From positions 1,037,501-1,101,500 of the forward strand of contig JAQFVV010012491.1 of assembly GCA_028023455.1 (NCBI GenBank): a DNA stretch of 64,000 nucleotides, given 5' to 3'. The notes under the pieces are model-generated. The model was given only the letters and a program-made list of their open reading frames with translations. It was not told the origin of the DNA and did not search any database. Source of the stretch: Epiperipatus broadwayi (taxonomy: Eukaryota; Onychophora; Udeonychophora; Euonychophora; Peripatidae). This document shows, piece after piece, positions 1 through 11,879 of this stretch (the first letter of the stretch is position 1; each line of letters starts with the position of its first letter). The translations under genes were made by a program, and so were the position numbers.

Positions 1-1824
1 AATCTATTATTGAAATAAATAAATAAAAAATTCCGTTTATTTCATATTAATATTACATCAAATGTATGTTTAAAATAAATAATATTTTCTTAAACTCATG
101 ATTCAGACTTGCTAGAACCTTAAAATTTTTATGATGAATAGCTAAACCACATCACAGGAAGCTTGGAGAGAAAACCAGTTACCTATAAAACTAAAATAGG
201 AAAAACCATTAGGTATCATAGCAATTGTGGCTCATTCAATCAATATAAAAAGAAATAATTAATGACAATAATACAACTGTTTTAATTGGGTGGGGGAGGT
301 GTCATTTATCAAATATTTATGAAAATGAAAAAAAAATTCATCTCACTGGATATTTACGATTATCATAATCATTTATAAAATTCATAATCATTACAATTTA
401 AAAATGACAAAAAAAAATATTCTTTTCATAAAATTGTCAAAATGTTTAAGACAGACGTAGATTTAATAATTTATTAAAATCTAAAACAGATTTAAAATTA
501 AATGACATTTTTGGAAAAATTTTATACATTTTTTTTTCCTTTCCAAAATAATGAATAAAATTTATCAACTTTAAAAATGTGAGACAAGTTTGATGAATGA
601 AGAAGAAGAAGATTGATCTGGATTGTCAAAAGAATTTAGAGAATTATTTTCAACTCAAGTTAATTTTTTTTCTCTTAAAATCACTTTTATTTCGTCCGTC
701 AAATACAAAAACAAATGCTGTAATTATAAAAAGTCCATCTACGTGAATACATAAATATACAAGTTTGTATATATATATACGCAACACACTTGTGAATATA
801 GTATATTAAAACATTTATGAGTGCTAGTCGATGTTTGTCAGAAAGTGCGGTTTACAATGTATCAAATTTCTGCCACATAAATGCTAACTGAAATTCACAG
901 TACAATTGTCTTTAAAATGCCTTTGGATGATAGGTAGGGTCTACCATAACACATTATCCAAGCCCTTTGGAGTGCAATCAAGAGTGAGTCACAACTGCTT
1001 AATTTTATTTTTAAATTATAACAATTTTGAAGCTAACAATATGAATACCAAAAACTCAAGGGTTTCCAGCAGACTGTTAATTAAGTGATTAATGTTACCT
1101 AATCACTGAGTATTTTTAAGGGCATAGTAATGTAAGCTAATTATCTAATTGAAAGGCAAATGATAAAAATGATTAATACTTTACTGTCCTGCAATTAATT
1201 TAAATTGGTAATCAAGATTTTTAAAAAGTGGACAAATTCAGCAACCTAAATAGTTTTAACTGAAATGGATATATATAAAAAAGAGTACTAAAATCAAAGT
1301 GAACAAGATTTTCTGCATGTATGAAAATCTGTAAAACTGAAAATTAATAGCAAATTTTTGACACTCTTAAATCAGTTGTGCATTCTTCTTATATAAATGC
1401 CAAATTACAATTGGCTCTTAAATTATAAACATTTATCAACAAAAGCGATTTATAAAAGAAAATCGTGCAAAAATGTATCCAACTAGAAATTACATGTAAG
1501 GCATCGTAGCTGATTGATCACATGCAATGAAAAATAAAAATATTTTAAGGAAAACTCTAAACTGGATATAAAATGATCATCGATGTAGATGCAGAACTAG
1601 ATAGAATAAACTGATCTGCAAATTTATAATAATATATAAGTCATAAAATGAGATTAGATAAATATCAAAAGATTTAAAACTTGCAGGGAGAAAATTTGTT
1701 TCAGCTTAATGTTTCACATAAAAATTTAAAAGATTTTAATAATACCTTCTAATCAAAAAAAAAAGTCACAATTTTAAAAGTAAATTAAATGCTTTTTTTT
1801 TTTGAAGAGTAGTTGGAATTTTGA
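1..1824. other. AT-rich non-coding stretch before the LINE
   Basis: No reading frame longer than about 60 codons and no recognisable repeat unit is visible. A short GAA-type purine run lies near 597-613 and a T tract (about 1793-1803) sits directly before the LINE ORF1 start. Part of this stretch could be the 5' untranslated region of the LINE, but I see no boundary or target duplication that would prove it. Confidence 0.5.
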
Positions 1825-3108
1825 GTGAAATATTTAACACCAAATCATCAAGTGAAGCCTTCATATGCCAATATTGCTAAAATTGGCATTTCTCAACAAA
1901 TTAATTCAAACAAAAATGCTATGTCTAACTTATCTCTCCCTCTGATTAAACAAATGCGCGAGCAGTACTATGCTACAGCTGATTCCCCAGAATCCATATT
2001 CCTTGATTTAATGGACCAACCTGAAGACATCAGCCAACCTAACACCCAATCTAATATTGTATCTGACAAATTCACCACTGCTGACTTCAATGAAAGCCAA
2101 TACAACAATCTGATGATTCAATTTAACCAAACAATACCAATTAAGCTGCTCAAATCACTGGCAGATTATAACAGTGACAAAAGTCTAATCTTAGCTATCA
2201 CAGACACTAATTGCTCCTTATTCAAATTCCCTATCGAGTCTTTCTATAATATCATAAAGCAAAATAATTTGGGAGATGGCATTCATCGTATTCTAAATCA
2301 CCCAAACGACAGATATATAGCTCTTGAATTTAACAATTGGGCAAACCGCAACAATTTCAAAAACAACATAAAAACTATTGATGACAAATTCATGTGCTAT
2401 GTTGATGTTAACAGGGCTGCTACGCTTCATGGCAAAATAAAGAACTGTGTAGCGGGACTAGATGAAGGCGAGCTCCAAAACATTCTTCAACCATTTGGCA
2501 AAATTGTTAAATTTAAATATCTGCCAGTAGACAAAACAGAATTCTCTTTCCTTTCAAACATAGCTACATTTGAATTACAGCTAAAAAAGGACATAAACCC
2601 TAATGATATTCCAACCATAGTCAGACTGAGGAACTCCTGTATGATCATCTCTTTCTTGGGGGTTAAACCTCAATGTTTTCATTGTGGTCAGAGGTCTCAC
2701 CTCATAAAGGACTGTCTGGCCCGTTTTTGCAATATGTGTGGCACCATAAAAAACAGAGCACACAGATGTAGACACAATTTAATACCCCAACCGGCATTAA
2801 ACAGTGATCACTTACAAACCCAAAACACAATTCAGATGCAACAAACTCAACTCCCAGACCAATCTGATCATCTAAAAGTAAGCAACCAGAAATCTCAAAA
2901 GATAGAAACCACACTTAGGGATACACAAAATACTCCATCACAAATTCCTTCTATCACAGCAACTACAACCAATCCCATTATAAATCCCCACAACTCAAGC
3001 AATCCAAAAACAAATGCAGCCATCATACTAAAACCAAATGACAAAAACAATTCCAAATCACATACAGTTCATAGTAAAACCATCCAAACAATTCTAATTC
3101 TGCATTGA
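1825..3108 (+). pseudogene. LINE ORF1, nucleic-acid-binding (Gag-like) protein, main part
   Basis: This 427-codon frame encodes the RNA-binding chaperone-like protein of the LINE. The N-terminal 150 or so residues are polar, rich in N, Q and S. About residues 200-275 look like a degenerate RRM fold, with a VAGLDEGEL helix start and a PFGKIVKFKYLP strand. Directly after come zinc knuckles. The first is a clean CX2CX4HX4C (C284, C287, H292, C297, read as CFHCGQRSHLIKDC). The second is atypical, with C302, C305, H313 and C315. The tail is Q/N/T-rich and low in complexity. RRM followed by CCHC is usual for ORF1 of Tx1 and related L1-group elements. The frame ends at 3106-3108 because of a frameshift; the natural product continues in the next frame to 3572. 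The apparent ATG start fits the position after the T tract, but a longer N terminus cannot be excluded. Confidence 0.85.
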
Positions 3109-3572
3109 ACTCCAGAAATAGTAATCAACGTAATCTCTCTTCCAATAAACTATCAAAAAATTCTGAAGGTAAAACCAAAAGCCCTGACTCATCCCAGCCC
3201 ATCCAAACAGATAACCCATGTTTATATTCTCAACGATCCTTCACCAAAGCATTCTCGCACTATTCTAAATCATCAGATTCTGATTCCGAGATGGAGTTTA
3301 AAAACTCATATACAGCCAGCAACAAAAGGAAATCAGTTATCTCTAACAAAGCAAGCTCAGAAGATGAAATCTCTCTTAACCAAATCAACTCACACTCATC
3401 CAGCACTAAGCTCAAAGTCCTATCTAAAACTCCTATATCTACTAAAAAACCAAAATTCTATAACACAACTCTTCCTCATTCACAACCTCAAAGTGACTTA
3501 CAATCAGCTGATCAATACCTACTTACTGGCCAACTCTCCAGTGATATTTCCCAACTAACTACTAATAATTGA
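3105..3572 (+). pseudogene. LINE ORF1, C-terminal part in the shifted frame
   Basis: This 155-codon frame overlaps the stop of the preceding ORF1 segment by four bases and continues its composition: very rich in S, N, K and Q, with phosphorylatable SSDSDSE and SSEDE patches and basic KRK and KKPK runs. It has no ATG of its own at the junction (it is read through a TTG). The best explanation is that ORF1 is one protein of about 580 residues, with a frameshift between about 3080 and 3105. Such a disordered charged tail after zinc knuckles is common in LINE ORF1 proteins. A programmed frameshift is possible but less likely, since the same element carries other inactivating lesions. It ends about 60 bases before ORF2. 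Confidence 0.7.
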
Positions 3573-3633
3573 AATGATAACTTACCACACCAACTTATCA
3601 AGCTAGTGGTAGACTCTAGCAATAAATCATCTC

Positions 3634-3969
3634 ATGTCTAAAATACCAATCAAGATTGCAGCCATCAACATTAGAGGTATCAATTCTCTGATGCGCATTA
3701 ATGCCATTAAGCATTGGTTTACCTCTGTATCACCCCACATTATGTTCATGGGAGAAACTAAATTTCATCAAAAATCCAATCTTCAAATTCTTCCAGAGCT
3801 CAATACTCTAGGCTACACACAACTCTCAGTCAACTATAATGCATCTGAAGGGGTGGGGATCATAATTAATAATAATTTCCCCCCCAACAAATTTATAATT
3901 ACTTACCTAGATAAGAATATAATTTGCTTAAATCTCACATATGGCACCAGCTTGTTAAATGCCTTTTAA
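3634..3969 (+). pseudogene. LINE ORF2, N-terminal part of the apurinic-like endonuclease
   Basis: This segment opens ORF2 with the start of the APE-type endonuclease that nicks target DNA for target-primed reverse transcription. The first catalytic block is KIAAINIRGI (residues 6-15, metal/phosphate-binding N), followed by a GETK block near residue 40 that supplies the catalytic glutamate. A hydrophobic core and a GVGIIIN strand follow. It ends at an in-frame TAA (3967-3969). The next 54 bases stay open in the same frame and run into the following ORF, so a single point change or small indel separates this segment from the rest. The ATG at 3634 is preceded by about 60 bases of inter-ORF sequence, a usual spacing for LINEs. 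Confidence 0.85.
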
Positions 3970-4023
3970 ATATATACTCCAAACTGCCATCATACATACC
4001 TGCAAATAATAAACACCATCAAT

Positions 4024-5256
4024 ATGCTTACTTCCAACAGCAGCACTCCAGCAATCATACTTGGGGATTTTAACACCTCCTATGAAACCTTTACTAAAAA
4101 ATACCTACATCTTCTTCTCAGGGGTTTCATTAATGGGAGAGGTTTTTTCCCTCAGCAAGCATATTCATTTTACAACAGAAGGTATAAAACTCTCATAGAT
4201 CTGATGTTTTATACATCAGACCTACATCACAACATAGATGCCTCTTTACAACCGGTTTCTTTTTCAGACCATCATGCACTAATGGTCTCAACAACCCTTG
4301 ATAACTTTAAACCTCTGGTCTTAAATCAAACGATTAAAATGCTAACAAAAGCCTCTGCCAATGAAGCCATTATATCCGAAACCTATATCCTCTTCTTCAA
4401 AATAGATATACTAAACACCCATCCTGAGGAGGCTTGGTTTGCCTTTGTTGGCATACTTCAATCTCTAATTTCACATTATACTAAAGGCAACAAAGGCCCT
4501 ACCACCCTAATGAATGAACTTGACCAGATAAATAGAGAAATTAAGAATTGCTCTACTGATCCACTACATATAGATGAACTACTTTCACTCAAAGCAAAAT
4601 ACAGAGAAAAACAGATATCCATTGCTGAATACATTTCAGTCAAAAGAGCCCAGAATTTTCTTTTGGGCCAACACTGCTGGACCAGGGGCTACTTGAGATG
4701 GGCACTAGGAGCTCACAGAAAGAACATTACTCCAGCCTCACTTAACATAGATGGTAGTCATATAATAGGCCACCAGATGATTACTCAAATCGCAATGCAT
4801 TTTAAAAATCGCTTACAAAACGTCACAAATTCGACTAACAAAGACCAACTCAAGCCCTCTAACCTAGATAGCCACGACATAACTCCTGCAGACCTCAAAA
4901 ACCGCCTCTATTCCTTAGCTGATAATGTACATCCTGGGATGCATGCCATCCCTAAATTCCTACTATTACACCTTGATCACTTCACAATTCCGATACTAAT
5001 GAAAATGATTAACCATCTTTCAATGGAAAAAAAAGAAATCATGAATTTATATCCAGTAGCCCTGGTCCCTTTTTTAAAAAAGAACAAAGATCCTTCAAGC
5101 ATAAACAGCATTAGACCCATTTCCATGACACCCATTCTAATTAAAGTTATTGAGGGGGTCATCAAAGAAAAAATTCAACACAAGATACTAGACAATATTT
5201 CACAGTACCAATTTGCCAGAAAGGGATCTTCTGCCCTCACAGCTATGGGGAGGTAA
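4024..5256 (+). pseudogene. LINE ORF2, endonuclease C-terminus and start of reverse transcriptase
   Basis: In the same frame as 3634-3969, this 410-codon piece contains the remaining endonuclease blocks: ILGDFNTS at residues 12-19 (catalytic D and N) and a SFSDHHALM block near residue 80, the SDH motif expected at the end of the APE domain. A linker of about 200 residues leads to reverse-transcriptase blocks 0-2 near residues 335-385, including VPFLKKNKDP and SIRPISMTPILIK, then QYQFARKGSSA. The frame stops at GGAGGTAA. Reading one base back, the protein continues as GEVKALLHHIRKN into the next ORF. This implies a one-base loss in the GGGG run at 5247-5250. Confidence 0.88.
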
Positions 5257-5288
5257 AGGCCCTACTTCATCACATCAGGAAAAATAGA

Positions 5289-6866
5289 ATGTCAAGACCA
5301 ATAGCAGTGCAGCTTGACATCTCTGAAGCGTTCGATTCAATCAACATCGACATCCTCCTCTCAATCCTTAATAACCTGGACATTCCGTTTCAAATCATAC
5401 GCATTATTGAGAACTTACTTTACAATCGTCAGGTTCATATTACATTAAACGGTACATACACAAATGGTTTTCTACCCAACATTTCACTGCCACAAGGATC
5501 ACCTTTGAGTGCCTTGTTATTCATTTGCTACTTGAACCCTCTTTTAAGGGAGATAGAAAACTCTCTCCCAGGTGTATACATTCCTCGACTCAGAAAATTC
5601 ATTAAATTATTCGCTTATATGGATGACATCCTCGTCATACTCCCAGATCAAAAACATCTATCAACTCTATATTACATAATAGACAAATTGTCAAATGAAT
5701 CACAGTTAAAATTCAATCCAGATAAATCAGCCTCATGGAAAATCTTAACAGGAAAGAAAATCAGCTCTAAATTTCTGGCCATGCCCCAGGCCTTCCTTGG
5801 TTTTCCTGTTTACATGTCTCAAACATCTATGTCCAAACATATCCAGAATTCTCTCCTGAACTCTACAATTCAACTAGTCCAAACACTCTCTAGGGTATAC
5901 CTTTCACTACAAGGGAAAGTATCACTTCTCAATATGAAAGTTATATCCAAAATTGCTTATTATCTTCCCATAATCACATTAACAAAATCATTTATAAGAA
6001 AGATCAATAGACAATGCTCCCAACTCCTCTGGAGAGGGAAAATAAATTCCATAAGTATGGCGGGGATGCAACTCCATCGTAAAGCGAATGGTATGTCATT
6101 GCATTCTATTCTATCCTTATACTATCAGAAATCCCATACCCTGATTTATAACTTGGTTTTAAAACATGGCAACTTCATTACTTCAGAAGTAATACACCCA
6201 ACTGACAAACCACCACCTCATAACAACTCCTGGCTTGATGTTATTCTTCAGTATCTCAACCAATATCAGATAATCACCAATACCACTTTCAACTCCAAAA
6301 TTTCTATATGGGATGCACATCTAATTTTGCACCCAATCATCAATAATATAAAACCGTCCTTAGGAATCAACAATCACAAAATCACCTCTTTATTTAAATT
6401 TCTTAAATTAGAACCCAAATTTCTTACCTTCTTAATTAAGGTAAATCAAAATGCCATGCATACTAATCACTTTTTACATTTCAAGAGATATCTAAATAAT
6501 ATTGATCCAATATGCCCACTCTGCAAGACTCAAGAGGATACTTTTGACCATATTATTAAATCATGCCCTCGGTTGGTAGGCATTAGATTGCTAATATCGC
6601 AAAGTTCGAGCATTGACTTTTACAAAATTCTATCATTAAAAGACTCCTTACAAAGTAGACAATTTCCTTTCATTAGACTTTCATTGTTTTTAGTTCATAC
6701 AATCTGGAGTGTCCGTTGCAAACTAATCTTCACCTTCCCACCTCCAAATCAAGATGTCATATTTATCGATCACCTTAATAAGTTGAAAAGTAAAGACCTT
6801 ATCCTGTCTTCAAAATTCCTCTATAATGAGACATGGAATCTCTTTCAAATACCAAAAATCACCTAA
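5289..6866 (+). pseudogene. LINE ORF2, reverse transcriptase catalytic core and C-terminal zinc knuckle
   Basis: This 525-codon frame carries the catalytic reverse transcriptase. Block A is QLDISEAFDSI (D10, D16), block B is SLPQGSPLSALLF (residues 66-78), and the active site is FAYMDDIL with Y110-M-D112-D113. All three catalytic aspartates are therefore present. A thumb region follows, with FLGFPVYM near residue 177 and a LQGKVSLLNMKVISKIAYY helix typical of Tx1/L1-like thumbs. Near the C terminus CPLCKTQEDTFDHIIKSC (C409, C412, H421, C426; CX2CX8HX4C) is the cysteine/histidine motif found after many LINE reverse transcriptases. The frame is open upstream of the ATG to about 5247, so the ATG is not a real start. 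The use of YMDD rather than the commoner YADD is a small peculiarity. Confidence 0.92.
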
Positions 6867-7040
6867 GACATAAACAATCACACACAAAATTTGATACTAG
6901 CATTTCCATTAGAGATTCTCCAGGGGATTAAACTTTAGATCCATTTCAGATTCTCAATTAGGATGTTAGAACTTCTTACCAAAAAGACAATGTATTCACA
7001 TATTCTTAGATAATCAATTATTTTTCATTAATAAAGTTAT

Positions 7041-7479
7041 TTTTGAAACTAAATATTTAGTATAAAAATAATAATTTAAAAATGGTAAACTCATTACAAA
7101 AATAAAAAATATATTCCATTGTAATAAAAAACTGACTCAGAATTAAACTCCTGCTGTTTTTTGGATATAATATTTAATTATTAAAATTATGAGTTGCATA
7201 CCACATTATTTATATAATTATTATAAAATTTATAAATGTAGTAACTATCTCTTCTTCTTAAAACAAAAATAACTTTCTTTCCAATATCAAGATATTGTTA
7301 GACTTTTATATTTTCTATAGCTTTCCTTGCCAATTTACAATTATACTTTTTCAAATCAATCTTAAACCTTTATCAATCATCTCACAAAATTCTAAACATT
7401 CTTCTTAATGGATCATTTTTTAAAAAAATCATATGCTTTCATTTTTATAAATTGTCTCAGTAAAAAAATTACTAATAAA
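7041..7479. other. AT-rich spacer, no gene seen
   Basis: The stretch between the LINE 3' end and the minus-strand RTE relic has no coding potential. It may include decayed 3' sequence of the RTE copy. Confidence 0.4.
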
Positions 7480-8425
7480 TTATAGCTTTTTTTTTGTCCC
7501 AGCTATCTTTTCTGCAGTTTTTAATAGAGTATCAATTGTCTTTTTATTAATTTCAGTATAATTTAAATCATCTTCAAAGTCTTTTAATATTTCTAAATGA
7601 CTTATATGTTTTAATTTTGATTCAATGGAGTGATTTCTAAAGATTATGAATAGTTAATTAACTATTAGTACTGACTTCCTTAGTAGTTTTTATCTCTCTA
7701 GTCTTGCATTAACATGTATCTTACATTTTACTAATAGATGATCACTTCCTAAAACACTCACGACAATCTTGAAGTACATATTTTCTGTTTGTCACAATAT
7801 AATCCAATTCTGTTATACCTTCATTTGGTTTCTTTCTTATCCATTTCTGATTAGCATTTTTTTTTTTCAAAAAAAAGAATTCATAATACACAACTTTCTC
7901 TTCTGCATAATCTAAAAGTCTGTGGTTTCTCCCATTTCTATCACTATAACCAAGTTTATCTACAACATAAAAGTCTCCCATGACAATTTTAAAATATTGT
8001 TTGGTCTGAATAAAAGTATTTTATAAATCCATATAAAACTCTTATACTTCTTCATCACAATAATAATTTATTGTGGCATAAACATTAATTATCTGCATTT
8101 CATATCTTCCATTAAATTGCATAACTAATGTTGCCACTCTGTCTGATATATCAATCTTCATAAAGTTGTTCTTCCACTTTTGTTTGTAATGAATCCCATT
8201 TGACTTGTGCTTCTAGTATTTATGATTTTGAAGTAAAGTATACGTCCAGTTTTAAAAATCAATTGTCTATTCATTTATTTTTCTGACTTTACAAAGTCTA
8301 ATAATTTCCCATTTAATATCTGATAGTTCTTCCAAATCATGCACTCTTCATTCATTTGAAAGTTGTCATCATCGAATGGCAGCCTAAACCAGAGAAATTT
8401 TAGCACTCTTCACCTTTATCAATTA
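7480..8425 (-). pseudogene. RTE-type non-LTR retrotransposon relic, endonuclease region
   Basis: Read on the minus strand, the segment gives, in order and across several frames, blocks of the endonuclease of RTE-class elements. These are a LEELSDIKWEIIRLCKVRK block (about 8280-8345), a TINYYCDEEV-EFYMDL block (about 8030-8085), MGDFYVVDKLGYSDRNGRN (7925-7981) and ELDYIVTNRKYVLQD (7760-7810). The last two belong to one 79-codon frame. The same block order occurs in the RTE copy at 57960-60755. The metal-binding GDFNA motif has become GDFYV. Downstream (below 7740) a decayed VKCKIHVNAR-like block follows, then the signal fades. The 5' truncated, reverse-transcriptase-lacking shape is typical of an old broken insertion. 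Confidence 0.75.
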
Positions 8426-10051
8426 ATTGCTGTCTTGGCTAGTATTTTGTCTGCCATGATTATAAATAAAAAGATCATTCACACACATATTAATATTTCT
8501 TTTAAAAAAACTCAACTGATACTTCAACTAAGAATTGTCAGATAACTGAGAAGAAAAACTACAGTGTTTCTTGATCTAGGTAACAAGTCAATAAATTCAA
8601 CACATTTCCTGATGCATGTTGGTGAAAAATCCATCCACGTTTACTTACTAAATAAATAATCACACAGTAATCACAGGTGTAACAAGAACATATAGAGAAT
8701 GGACGTTAAAAAATTTGCCCTCCATTCAATTAACAGTAAACTCCTTTTTACAGTTAAATTTATATAGTGCTAGAGAAAGATGCTGCTGAAGATCTCAGAT
8801 AATTCATCTTTACATACCTCTTCCTGTTACAATATTCAAGTCTAAACTCAAAGGAAATATATAGTATAAACAATGATGCAAAAAATATTTAAGAATATAG
8901 AGCAATGAATAAAAAATACCAAGAATTAAGAAAACAAAATTTAATTAACAAAATAATAAATCTAATAAATGAATTGGCTATTTACATAATTAGAAGTCAA
9001 AAATTGCTAATATATATAAAAAAGAATGTTTTTTTTTTTATTAGATCCTTTTAAAATTACATACACAGCACCAAATATTAATCTTGGAAAATTAAGTTGA
9101 ACATTTTAAAATTTAACTATTGTAATATTTAAATAACAATGACATTTTAATATCCATATATATACAAATTCTTATATATTTATTTATGATTATCAATTTA
9201 CAAAAAAATATTATTCCAAAATAAATATATTTCTTACCTTAAGTTACTAATTTAATTACTAATTATAAACATTTTTCTTCAAGATATATTTAAAATTTGA
9301 AAAATGTCTCCTACATGCAGGATTTTAACTTGGCTATATGCTCTTTATTTTTTTCTCCTTTCAAATTTAATGCAGACTTTTAATAAGATACTTAAACATA
9401 ACTATTACTATGCATAGCACTAATGTCAATGACATTTAGTTATTTAAAATAAAATTCAAAGTCTAAAAACTATTGTAACTTCAGGGTACCAATTCAATTA
9501 TATAAGCATTAAAAAAAATTTTTTTTCTTCTTTCTTCTCTTCTTTCTAATTATATGAATTTTTATCATGATAGAAAAATATAAAACTGCTATTATATTGG
9601 TCAGTATAAATTTGGCTTGATAAATGAATTTACTGAAAAGTTTGCAAAATATTAACAAATGATTTACATATTTTGAGATGGCTTCTGTTATACAAAACAG
9701 TTATTGCAGTAGTTGATAAAAATTTTGATATCATAGGTAAATTGTTTGATCATTATATACATAAATATTATTCATCATGTCCATTCAAGAATGTTAGTTA
9801 AAAGTGGATAGAAACCAGTCCCTACCTTATGAGAGAATGGTGTAGTGAAAATTATACTACAGAAATATTATTTATTATTGGATATTTCTAGTCTAATGAA
9901 TAATTAATAAAAATTATTAATATAGTTTATATTTATATAACTTACAAACTAGTATCTAAGGCAAATGAGAAAACTTCAGAGATATGCATTTGCAGTTCAT
10001 TCAAAGATAATTTTCTTGTTGATACATCATGCAAAAATTTCAGTCAACAGA
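8426..10051. other. AT-rich non-coding stretch
   Basis: No frame, TIR or tRNA-like sequence was recognised. AT-rich with short A and T runs. Confidence 0.4.
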
Positions 10052-10053
10052 TA

Positions 10054-11087
10054 CACCTGGGTCTCGTTTTACGCGATAGATAGGTTCCTCAGAAAACACA
10101 CGCAAACGAAATCATGCAAAAATAGATGTAACTTACATTGAAAAAGGGGGGGTGCAATGTCTGTGATTTTTCAAAATTCGCGTAAAAGCAAAGCACCAAC
10201 GTAAAATTACTTTAAAATTCGCGCAAAAAAAAAAAAAAATAAGGAAATAAAATATGACTAATAAAAAATTTCAAATTTGAAAAAAATTGATACAAGACAA
10301 ACTTTTTTTAAATATAATATTTAATTTTATTCAAAATAATATATTTTTATGCATAATTTACATTTTTTTATACACGTTTTAATTATTATCGATATTTGCC
10401 AAAAACACAAGTTCGTTTGCAAACTGAGGAAATACAACTAGCGCTAACTTCACACTCATGTTGAGTCAATGAATTTCTGGTGACAACGTAATTAATATTT
10501 GAGACGATGATTTTATTAATTGTTTATGAACTTAGACTTACGATAATAAAAAGACATTTATTCACCACTACTGGGAAAAATTTAATTAAAACTAACAACT
10601 AAAAATTAAATTCTTATTTTTGTCTTTAATTTTCAATTCCGTTTAAAAATCAAATTTCGTTTCACTGCTATTACTCACCTTTTAAAAATAAACTTGCGGA
10701 CACTAAATGATTAATAATTGATTACGATCTTTTTTAAAAAGCAAAAACAGAATGTAATTTAAAATGCAAAATTACACGCACAATGTTTGAACAAATTTAC
10801 ATTATAATCTTGTAAAATTTAATGTGTGTATACATAAAACGTGGAAATCATGATTTTAATTTCATTATTGCATAAAATCTTACTATTTTAAAGCACTGAA
10901 AATATTGAAATTACTAAGATGAAAGTCAAATTCCAATAATGTGCTATTACTTTCAATATAACATAAGTGCGCAAAATTTATTATTTAAAGTAATAGCGCA
11001 TTGTCGGAGTTCGACTTCCGGTGAATTTTAAAATCGCGTAACTTCAAAATCGTGTTAAATAAGTCCGCATAAAAACAGACCCAGGTG
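10054..11087. mobile_element. Non-autonomous TA-target DNA transposon (Tc1/mariner/pogo type)
   Basis: The left tip CACCTGGGTCTCGTTTTA (from 10054) is matched in inverse orientation by the right tip ending ...CCCAGGTG at 11087. Read inward, the right tip is CACCTGGGTCTGTTTTTA, and the similarity continues through a GCG. Both ends are flanked by TA (10052-10053 and 11088-11089), the target duplication of the IS630/Tc1/mariner group including pogo/Tigger. The 1,034 bp interior has no transposase. It is richer in CpG than its surroundings (repeated CGCG and ACGCGA words near the tips) and holds a second inverted repeat at 10921-11018. It would depend on a transposase supplied elsewhere. Superfamily placement rests on the TA duplication and tip style only. 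Confidence 0.8.
10921..11018. repeat. Internal inverted repeat of the TA-target transposon
   Basis: A left arm at 10921-10955 is repeated inverted at 10984-11018 with a handful of mismatches; the shared core is GTGCTATTACTTT / AAAGTAATAGCGC. The roughly 28-base loop contains a TGCGCA palindrome. The arms could form a hairpin near the right end of the host transposon, perhaps a subterminal binding region or an older nested foldback. Confidence 0.65.
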
Positions 11088-11162
11088 TACTAAACAATAT
11101 TAGTTATTCTTCATTGCAACTGAATTTTAATTTGTTAATATTATTAAAGCTGAAATTAATAT

Positions 11163-11775
11163 AAATCCACAGCAAACTATATTTAAACTAATACAAATCC
11201 ATCAATAAATGAAAAAGTACAGAAAGGACCCACCTGAATTTTAGTTCAGATCATCTTTAAGCATTCAATTTATTGACATGTTATAATGCAGACCATAAAT
11301 TCGATATATTAATATGATTTCAGTGCACCTATAAGCTATTCTGAAATCACCATACACAATCAAAGACTAAAGGGTATGTCTCATGTTTATCAAACCCAGA
11401 ATATTAAAAAAAAAAAAAACAGTTTATTGATGGATTTGTATTAGTTTATATATAGCTTGCTGGATTTGCTTTAATTTAATCTGCATTTGAGTTATTTCTA
11501 TTAATATTTACATATATTAACTATTATTTCATTTAATTTTCTGGTTTTAACAAAAATGAGGTACGGCTTTTACTCTGATTGTTTATAATGATTTTAGAAT
11601 AGCTTATAGTTCTATTAAAATCATATTAACATATAGAATTCATATGCTGCATTGTAATACATCAATAAATTGTAATGCTGAAATATGATCAGAGCTAAAG
11701 TACAGATGGATCCATTCTGTACTTTTTTGTTTATTGATAGATTTATACTAGTTTATGTATAACTTGCTGGAGGTT
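11163..11775. repeat. Complex foldback repeat with three copies of one terminal sequence
   Basis: A 45 bp sequence (11163-11208) recurs inverted at 11423-11467, forming the ends of a 305 bp MITE-like unit. The body of that unit (about 11215-11370) recurs inverted at about 11575-11728, and there too it is followed by the terminal sequence (11730-11770). The order is end - body - inverted end - about 105 bp spacer - inverted body - inverted end. Shared words include AATACAAATCCATCAATAAA and its complement. No coding sequence is present. The simplest reading is a MITE with long TIRs that suffered an inverted duplication. No target duplication was found. Confidence 0.65.
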
Positions 11776-11879
11776 TACAATAACTTCCTCTTTAATTTCA
11801 TGTACATTTGAGCTATTTTAATTAATATTTTCCAATATTGTATAATGATCTGCAATACAATCATAGGACAAAATTCTAG

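Larger units (their letters stand above)
1825..7040 (+). mobile_element. Near-complete Tx1/L1-type LINE (non-LTR retrotransposon), disabled
   Basis: Two consecutive coding regions on the plus strand have the layout of an APE-endonuclease LINE. ORF1 (1825-3572) has an RRM-like region and CCHC knuckles. ORF2 (3634-6866) has an endonuclease, a reverse transcriptase and a C-terminal zinc knuckle. ORF1 is broken by one frameshift near 3080-3105; ORF2 by one in-frame stop (3967-3969) and one frameshift near 5247-5250. Everything else stays open over about 5 kb, so the insertion is young compared with every other retroelement here. After the ORF2 stop there is a short 3' region with an AATAAA at about 7030. 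The clade call rests on the RRM plus CCHC ORF1, the single-polypeptide ORF2 and the terminal CX2CX8HX4C knuckle; the exact clade is inference. No flanking duplication was identified, so the outer limits are approximate. Confidence 0.85.

Noticed and set aside
2581-2914. Minus-strand frames opposite LINE ORF1
   Set aside because: Antisense shadows of the zinc-knuckle coding region.
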